Of a stretch of DNA of 40,915 bases, positions 35,595-40,915 are shown piece by piece. A program made the translations under genes and the position numbers. Position 1 is the stretch's first letter; every line of letters begins with the position of its first letter. Origin of the DNA: Rickettsiales bacterium (lineage in GTDB: Bacteria; Pseudomonadota; Alphaproteobacteria; Rickettsiales; UBA1997); NCBI GenBank assembly GCA_018969185.1, contig JAGWYT010000011.1, forward strand, positions 1 to 40,915, given 5' to 3'. The notes beneath the pieces were generated by a model that worked only from the letters and a program-made list of their open reading frames with translations, was not told the DNA's origin and ran no database searches.

Positions 35595-36629
35595 TTAAAT
35601 TGTGATTTCTTCAACATAAGCTAGACCTTTTTTGCCAAGGTAAAAGCTGGATACTCCTGCTGCTTCAATCATTTCTTCAAGTTGTTTTGCTTTCTCTTTT
35701 GGGATGTTTATTTCGATTTCTAAAGTTCCGCTGGATTTGGTTAAGAGTGAGCTAACTTCTCCTTCACCTTTGAGTCTCTTTTTCAACAAGTATGGATTGC
35801 CCCAAACTATTTTTTTATCACCAGTTGTGAATCGATCCATGAAGTCTTTCATAGTAAAAGAACCACTCTTGGCTATACCGCTAATCAATCCATTTTTTGT
35901 TAGTGAATTTGATAGATCAAATTTTTGACTAAGACGAAAAACTTGGAGATAAAGAGCTGAACAATACATTGCCAAAGGTTTGACCTTATCTTTGTCATCA
36001 AGGTATTTAATATCAGAATACCTATTTTTTAATTCTAACATTGCTCTCTTAATTGCATCAGAAGTTTCCGAAACTTTCAAATCTCCTAATTTGTTAAAAC
36101 GATTTACAATGCTTAGCGGATCAAATTCTAGATTTGTGTTTATAAAAAAATTTGGGTCATTGATGAAATCGCACAACTCATGAAATTCCAGAAACAGAAC
36201 TCCCCAAAGGCTTTTTGAATAATTGGAATTAAAAATCGGATCACTTCCTTTTATCATACCAGAAAAAGAATTTTGATCTGTGCTACCTGTGATATTACGA
36301 ATATAAACCATCTCACTAGAAGTTTGTTCAGTGTTTTTAAATTTCACCTTCTCTTCGTTATCAATTTCTGAGAAATAGTAATTTTTATCACTTCTAGCTT
36401 GATATAGCTTTCGCTGATCACCAATAAGACGATTGACAATTCCCATGATAGTATCATGGCTAACGCCTCGCGAGATAAAGTTTTCGTAATTTCCAGTTTC
36501 CTTATTTGTCTTCTTTAATTGCGTTATTGAACCAACAAACCCCCTTCCACCTTTTGGAAGAGGTTCGTTATTAGAACCATCTAAAAACGAATTTCGCCAC
36601 GAAGCTTCGTATTTTATTGTGATTTGCAT
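35595..36629 (-). CDS. cas5fv: Cas5fv, type I-F2 Cascade backbone/PAM-recognition subunit
   Basis: 344 residues. The N-terminus MQITIKYEASWRNSFLDGSN and the segment IMGIVNRLIGDQRKLYQARS, with ITGSTDQNSFSGMIKGSDPI, match the Cas5 variant of type I-Fv as I recall it from Shewanella putrefaciens. In that system Cas5fv caps the crRNA 5' end, and its extra helical domain takes over part of the role of the missing large subunit Cas8f, including PAM contact. A strong AGGAGG lies just before the start, overlapping the end of cas7fv. The gene is complete and uninterrupted. Confidence 0.92.
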   Translation of the reverse strand: MQITIKYEASWRNSFLDGSNNEPLPKGGRGFVGSITQLKKTNKETGNYENFISRGVSHDTIMGIVNRLIGDQRKLYQARSDKNYYFSEIDNEEKVKFKNTEQTSSEMVYIRNITGSTDQNSFSGMIKGSDPIFNSNYSKSLWGVLFLEFHELCDFINDPNFFINTNLEFDPLSIVNRFNKLGDLKVSETSDAIKRAMLELKNRYSDIKYLDDKDKVKPLAMYCSALYLQVFRLSQKFDLSNSLTKNGLISGIAKSGSFTMKDFMDRFTTGDKKIVWGNPYLLKKRLKGEGEVSSLLTKSSGTLEIEINIPKEKAKQLEEMIEAAGVSSFYLGKKGLAYVEEITI

Positions 36630-36641
36630 TTTGCAATCCTC

Positions 36642-37622
36642 CTATTTTGCATAGAAATAAGAAGCGTAACTAGTTTTTGGTTCTGATGCGATGGAGTTTT
36701 TATCTCGTTTGATGCGCATCATTTTGTTGCTGTCATTGTAATCAACTTCAACAGCATCAACATACATATAGCCTTTGGCTTGGCGGATGACTAAATCTTG
36801 AATCATGTGAATTGTTTCTTTCACCAAGATATTGATAGCTTCATTATCCAACAAAACTCCAACTTCACCTTCTTCAAATATCGTTCCATTTCTAACATAA
36901 TTTTGGTGAAAAATTGCTTTAGGATTACGAGATGGATCTAGACTTTTGATGAATTTTTCAATTTCAGCGGCAACTTTTTCTCCTTCATTATCTTTAATCA
37001 CCATAGCTGCGCGATCAAATTTATTATCTAGAGAAACGAATTGTAATTGTTCTATGCTAATAGAGCCATAAGCTTCGTAAAGGGTGTCTCCAAAAGTTGT
37101 TTTTGAGAAAAAAGTATTACTTGCTACATCATCGCCTTTATCATCTTTATCTTTGTCTTTGGAGCCACATTTTCCAAATTGTTCAAAGTTTCCTGCTCCA
37201 ATTTGATCAATGAAATCTTCTAACAGCAAAGGACTTGTTCTTTTATAAAGATTGTTTGGTCCTCCAACATATCCACGAACTAATCCAGCTATAGAACAAA
37301 GATATTTTGTCATTTCGTCATTCTTTAATCCTTTTAGTTTAACATAAGAATTTTCCTTAAACAAATGATGACGAATACAGTTCTGACTGATGTAAAGAGG
37401 CGTCTCTTTAAAGTTTATTTCAGATGGATCTTTTTTAAGTTTGTAACCTTTTTCACTTTCTTTGCCTGTCAAATTTGAGTACCCACGAAGCTTAGGCATT
37501 GAGTGATTATCAATTATTCTACCATCACTTTGTAAAGTCGTCGGACCATTCCAATTCACAACTCCATAGCCTTTAGCAATCACCTTAAAATCTACACTTT
37601 TGATACCTGTTACTTTTTGCAT
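36642..37622 (-). CDS. cas7fv: Cas7fv, type I-F2 Cascade backbone subunit
   Basis: 326 residues. It begins [20 protein letters not shown] and continues [46 protein letters not shown] and [20 protein letters not shown], matching Cas7fv of the Shewanella putrefaciens-type I-Fv system. It differs from the Csy3 of classical I-F. Copies of Cas7fv line the crRNA to form the filament that pairs with target DNA. A lysine/aspartate-rich loop ([14 protein letters not shown], ~152-165) looks like an insertion. GAGGAG precedes the start, overlapping the cas2-3 stop. Confidence 0.93.
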   Translation of the reverse strand: MQKVTGIKSVDFKVIAKGYGVVNWNGPTTLQSDGRIIDNHSMPKLRGYSNLTGKESEKGYKLKKDPSEINFKETPLYISQNCIRHHLFKENSYVKLKGLKNDEMTKYLCSIAGLVRGYVGGPNNLYKRTSPLLLEDFIDQIGAGNFEQFGKCGSKDKDKDDKGDDVASNTFFSKTTFGDTLYEAYGSISIEQLQFVSLDNKFDRAAMVIKDNEGEKVAAEIEKFIKSLDPSRNPKAIFHQNYVRNGTIFEEGEVGVLLDNEAINILVKETIHMIQDLVIRQAKGYMYVDAVEVDYNDSNKMMRIKRDKNSIASEPKTSYASYFYAK

Positions 37623-37624
37623 AA

Positions 37625-40558
37625 TTACTCCTCGTTTGATTTTAGTTGTTTAATAGAAATTGCGCCAATTGGTTGTTTATCGCACACAGCATAATAAATT
37701 GCATATTCATGACGTGCGCTTTCACCACCTACCTGCACTAAATCATTTGGCGTATAGCTCAGATCAATTGGAAATTCGGGATCTCTTGCTTCGTTAAGCA
37801 AGATAAAATCCTTATAAGCTTTCTTTTTGTCTTTTATGTTGTGATGCTTTTTCATCATATGAGAAAGAAGGTTTTTGTTGCTATCACCATAACCCTCAAT
37901 TTCGTCTCTTGATGCAGTTAAATTATCAATCTCATCTCTTTCATTAACAGGCATTTCATAAGCATAACGATCAAGAAATTTAGGATTGTTAAAATCTGAA
38001 ACATCACAAACTGCCATTTGAACGAAATAATTATCTCCCCGCAGTGAGTTTTTTCTTATTTTAGATCGTCCTTCTTTCTTACTTGAGAAGACTTTAATTG
38101 GATCCATCACTTTTCTATTAATTAGATGAACGCTTTCTTGCAGTGATTTTAACAAATCTGAACCGATTAATTTTTTTGCATCCTCAAGCTCATAAAATTT
38201 TTTATAAAACTCATATAATTTTGGCAAAGTTGTTGGCTTATCATCCAAAGAAGAATTTAAAAACTGATACCACGCTTTTGTTGATTGCAGCGACTTCATT
38301 GAGTTCAGAAATTTTGCGCTTGATCCAACACATTTTCCATCTTTAACATTTTCGGTAATAGCAATTGTGAGAGTGTTTGTTGCATTAAGATTTTTGCCAA
38401 ATCGATCAAGTCTACCAAGTCTTTGCAAAATATTTTCTGCCGTGTCCATTTCACTAATCATATAATCACAACTGATGTTTAGCGATGCTTGAACTATTGG
38501 ACCACTACGCAATATATCGAATTGCTTAGTGCCATCTTTTTTGAATGATTCAAAGACCTCATTAAACAATTTTTTCTTATCATTCTTTTTAAATTTTGAA
38601 TGAAGCAAAATCGAATTTTCTTGTTGATTGCGGATAAAACTTTTTTGTGCTGTGAGTGCGGTGTTACTTATGACAAATGTGCTTGAGCTTTGTTTTTGAT
38701 AAAGCGGATTGGTTTCATCATGCTTTGTTTCGTCAAAAGTTTTAAACTGAATTTTATAGAGGCGTTCATTGAAGGAAGGCATTTCAATGATTTTATCTTT
38801 TCTGATTTTTAAAATTTCTTCGAGATAAAAATAATGAGGAGTTGCAGAAACTAACAGACAATTTGCCGAAGATTCTTGCTGTTTTTTTGCTTCAATGAGT
38901 TCAGCAAAAAGAAGGTTGAAGGCTGGCATGTTGATGTATTCATGGAATTCGTCGAACACAACATGAGCGTTTAAATAATCAATCAATGTATCAGCTTTAG
39001 TATGTGAAATTATGCTGTTAAAAATCTGATCTATCGTGGTAATGACGATATCACCTTTGAAATACTCATCTTCTGGAGTTAGATTTCCCTCTGTTTTGGT
39101 AAACTTGAATTCTCCTGTGTAGATCTCAATTTGAGTGTTTGGTAAATATCTTTCATCTTCAGTTAAATCCTTAAATAAACCTTGGCAGATTTGAACTCTA
39201 GGGCAGATCCAAATTATTTTTTGAGCATTTCTTAACTTTGCCCATTCAAGGGCAATTTTAGTTTTGCCACATCCAGCTGGACCAGACAAAACTGCAACTC
39301 CAGAAACTTCAGATAATTGTTTTGCTATTTCTTGTTGTTTGTTGGTGCGATCATTTTTTGAGAAATTTTTTAAACAGGTTCCGATTTCAGATTTTAGGTT
39401 TGATTCTAGCAGCAACAAGTCATCCAACAAAGTTTCTAATTTATTATTTTTGATGTGATCTTCTAATTCTTCAGCAGGTAAAGATGAAATTTTGCGATCA
39501 GCGGCGATTAGGCAAGAGCGCATAAGATTGTTGTAGCTATTAATACCAATCCATTTTTCACGATATTTTTTTATGTCTTCTTCTGGCTTGTAATCTTTAT
39601 ATTGAGGAAGAGGAATAATGCTCCACGATCTAAACGATTCTTCTATCGAATTGAGATTGGTTTCTGTGTTGAAAATTTTGGAAATTACAAAAGCGGAATC
39701 ACCACGATATTTTTTATTCAATTCACACACCTTGTTGAGCATCTGAATGCTTTTTTCCAAGAGGAGTGAGAATGAATGATCTTTTAAATTCGAGGTCAGT
39801 TTTGAGTAAATATCGCCGTAATTCGTAAAATCTTTTTCTTTACGAAAAGGTTTTGAGTGATGCCAGTAAATAGCGTGTTTTATTGACTCTTTGTTACCCG
39901 GACTAGTGAAAGATAAATCTGAGTGATCGAATAGTTGATAAAGCAAAACAGAAATTTCGTTATGTCTTGGATGTTTATCAAAATTAAATTTTGAGTCATC
40001 AATATGTTGACCATCTTCAGCCACATAATCTTTTTTCTTCGGATTTCTCACCCATTCCTGAAAATGCGGATCAATTTTTCCTAAATCATGCAAACATCCA
40101 GCAACAAAAGTTGGTTCGTAATTATATTCTTGAAGATGTGGAATTAATTTTTTATGCAGAATTTCAGCTAAATATCCAACTGCGAATAAATGTTCTGCTA
40201 AAGGCTGTAAATGTGTATTTGCATAAATCATATTTTCTTTTGGTTTATTGTTTTTGATATCCATAAATAATTCCTTTTCTGTTGTGTTAACCGCCACCAT
40301 TCCCTCACTATTAAACTGATCACGATTTCCCACAATCCAAACCAATTCACTTCGGCTTCTTGATCTGATCCAATGACAAGAAACAGCGGTATTTTTTGTT
40401 GCAGTTTTTTTGAGTAAATTTTTTACAGCAATTAATCCCTCTTCCGTAATAACGGTCTGCCAAGTGTTGGTGCCAATACGATTAGCGAAGGCATCCAAAA
40501 CTCTTCTGGTTCTGTTCAAAGCTTTTTTTTCACATTGGCTTACAAATGTTACCATCAT
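37625..40558 (-). CDS. cas2-3: Cas2-Cas3 fusion, type I-F
   Basis: 977 residues. Residues 1-~95 are the Cas2-like domain ([39 protein letters not shown], the I-F signature). An HD nuclease domain follows: His116 and His123 region (THLQPLAEH), HDLGK (157-161), KHPRHNE (195-201), HH (233-234). The superfamily 2 helicase has Walker A GPAGCGKT (426-433), DEFH (536-539), SAT (571-573) and [10 protein letters not shown] (712-721). Cas3 unwinds and degrades DNA marked by Cascade; the Cas2 part joins Cas1 in spacer acquisition. It is somewhat shorter than typical (~1050-1100). All motifs look intact. Translation may begin at either of two adjacent ATGs. Confidence 0.95.
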   Translation of the reverse strand: MMVTFVSQCEKKALNRTRRVLDAFANRIGTNTWQTVITEEGLIAVKNLLKKTATKNTAVSCHWIRSRSRSELVWIVGNRDQFNSEGMVAVNTTEKELFMDIKNNKPKENMIYANTHLQPLAEHLFAVGYLAEILHKKLIPHLQEYNYEPTFVAGCLHDLGKIDPHFQEWVRNPKKKDYVAEDGQHIDDSKFNFDKHPRHNEISVLLYQLFDHSDLSFTSPGNKESIKHAIYWHHSKPFRKEKDFTNYGDIYSKLTSNLKDHSFSLLLEKSIQMLNKVCELNKKYRGDSAFVISKIFNTETNLNSIEESFRSWSIIPLPQYKDYKPEEDIKKYREKWIGINSYNNLMRSCLIAADRKISSLPAEELEDHIKNNKLETLLDDLLLLESNLKSEIGTCLKNFSKNDRTNKQQEIAKQLSEVSGVAVLSGPAGCGKTKIALEWAKLRNAQKIIWICPRVQICQGLFKDLTEDERYLPNTQIEIYTGEFKFTKTEGNLTPEDEYFKGDIVITTIDQIFNSIISHTKADTLIDYLNAHVVFDEFHEYINMPAFNLLFAELIEAKKQQESSANCLLVSATPHYFYLEEILKIRKDKIIEMPSFNERLYKIQFKTFDETKHDETNPLYQKQSSSTFVISNTALTAQKSFIRNQQENSILLHSKFKKNDKKKLFNEVFESFKKDGTKQFDILRSGPIVQASLNISCDYMISEMDTAENILQRLGRLDRFGKNLNATNTLTIAITENVKDGKCVGSSAKFLNSMKSLQSTKAWYQFLNSSLDDKPTTLPKLYEFYKKFYELEDAKKLIGSDLLKSLQESVHLINRKVMDPIKVFSSKKEGRSKIRKNSLRGDNYFVQMAVCDVSDFNNPKFLDRYAYEMPVNERDEIDNLTASRDEIEGYGDSNKNLLSHMMKKHHNIKDKKKAYKDFILLNEARDPEFPIDLSYTPNDLVQVGGESARHEYAIYYAVCDKQPIGAISIKQLKSNEE

Positions 40559-40643
40559 AAATTAAATCTTTTTTCTTCTTTTGCTAAAAGCATTTTAATT
40601 ATCCCAAATATATTCTGGTTGACATTTTACGGTTTAAATGTTT

Positions 40644-40915
40644 CTATTTTATTACAAATTGCCTCTGGCACAATTCAGCCTTCTTAGTTGAAGGCTGACT
40701 AAATCTGTCCTTCTCAAAAAATATTTTTTTTGATAAATCCTCTTTAAGTTTCTCAAATTCTTCCGAGGTTAATTTCCCCATTTTTCTGTCCAGTCTTTTT
40801 GCATCTAAAATTTTTATTTGGGATAACATCGCACATTGCGTTTTGTTCTGAAAGATAATTTGATGGTAGTACGGATTATCCTTAATTTGTGTTGTCAAAG
40901 GAATTCCTAAGAAAA
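40644..40915 (-). CDS. PemK/MazF-like toxin, C-terminal part (cut by window edge)
   Basis: The frame is open from the right edge and ends at 40644; about 90 residues are visible. LGIPLTTQIKDNPYYHQIIF, then CAMLSQIKILDAKRLDRKMG and LTSEEFEKLKEDL match the second half of PemK/MazF endoribonucleases (PLTT.iK.NPyh..., LsQIr.id.kRL.rkig...). Such toxins cut mRNA unless bound by an antitoxin, usually encoded just upstream, here outside the window. The TTG near 40898 is internal, not a start. A ~20-residue charged tail (RFSQPSTKKAEL...) extends past the usual end. It lies 85 bases upstream of cas2-3 on the same strand. Confidence 0.72.
   Translation of the reverse strand, partial: FLGIPLTTQIKDNPYYHQIIFQNKTQCAMLSQIKILDAKRLDRKMGKLTSEEFEKLKEDLSKKIFFEKDRFSQPSTKKAELCQRQFVIK

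Noticed and set aside
35595-37622. Classical I-F1 csy2/csy3 or transposon-linked I-F3 genes
   Set aside because: No Csy1 (Cas8f) or tniQ is present and the N-termini match Cas5fv/Cas7fv; a nuclease-helicase cas2-3 is present, unlike I-F3.

Overview
The window is a 40.9 kb, strongly AT-rich stretch from a Gram-negative bacterium, most likely an alphaproteobacterium of the Rickettsiales/Holosporales type. The evidence is the rpmF-plsX-fabH order, a Coq7-type ubiquinone hydroxylase, LPS genes (lptD, lpxB, lpxC), several ankyrin-repeat proteins typical of host-associated bacteria, and palindromic repeats that sit inside reading frames as in Rickettsia. Genus and species cannot be named from the sequence.

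Layout. 1-5.7 kb: the end of lptD, trxA, a shortened glutamine-synthetase-like gene coupled to an ankyrin gene, a membrane-hairpin protein, and mltA. 6-10.3 kb: ychF, a small ankyrin gene, coq7, and two overlapping unknown genes, the second with ankyrin repeats. 10.4-17.2 kb: ribH, a MnhE-like gene, ligA, yidD, and two exported ankyrin proteins ending at a strong terminator. 17.3-23.5 kb: asd, lpxB, a D,D-carboxypeptidase, a GNAT enzyme, a free-standing C-terminal piece of DnaE coupled to uppP, and tRNA-Leu(CAA). 23.9-31.5 kb: an LPP20-like lipoprotein, a broken beta-lactamase-family gene, kbl, an MNIO/DUF692 + DUF2063 pair, thiL, an RDD protein, lpxC and two lipoproteins (one BamE). 31.7-33.9 kb: rpmF-plsX-fabH. 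33.95-40.9 kb: a 14-repeat CRISPR array with cas6f, cas5fv, cas7fv and a cas2-3 fusion, then the end of a PemK/MazF-like toxin gene at the right edge.

The main find is the CRISPR locus. Its gene content is that of the minimal type I-F2 (I-Fv) system: no large subunit (cas8f), a Cas7fv/Cas5fv pair, Cas6f and a Cas2-Cas3 fusion. No cas1 lies inside the window, and a toxin-like gene stands upstream of cas2-3, where cas1 is usual in this subtype. The array is read on the minus strand from a leader next to cas6f.

A second theme is short palindromic DNA. One family has a conserved core (GGTTGAGCCTGTCGAAACC) inside flanking stems that differ from locus to locus yet stay complementary. It occurs as convergent pairs and as single copies, between genes and also in frame in thiL and near the start of yidD. 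Another family splits the signal peptide of the D,D-carboxypeptidase. Other oddities are the split DnaE, a 106-bp MITE-like inverted repeat at the end of ribH, and an MNIO gene pair with no visible precursor peptide.
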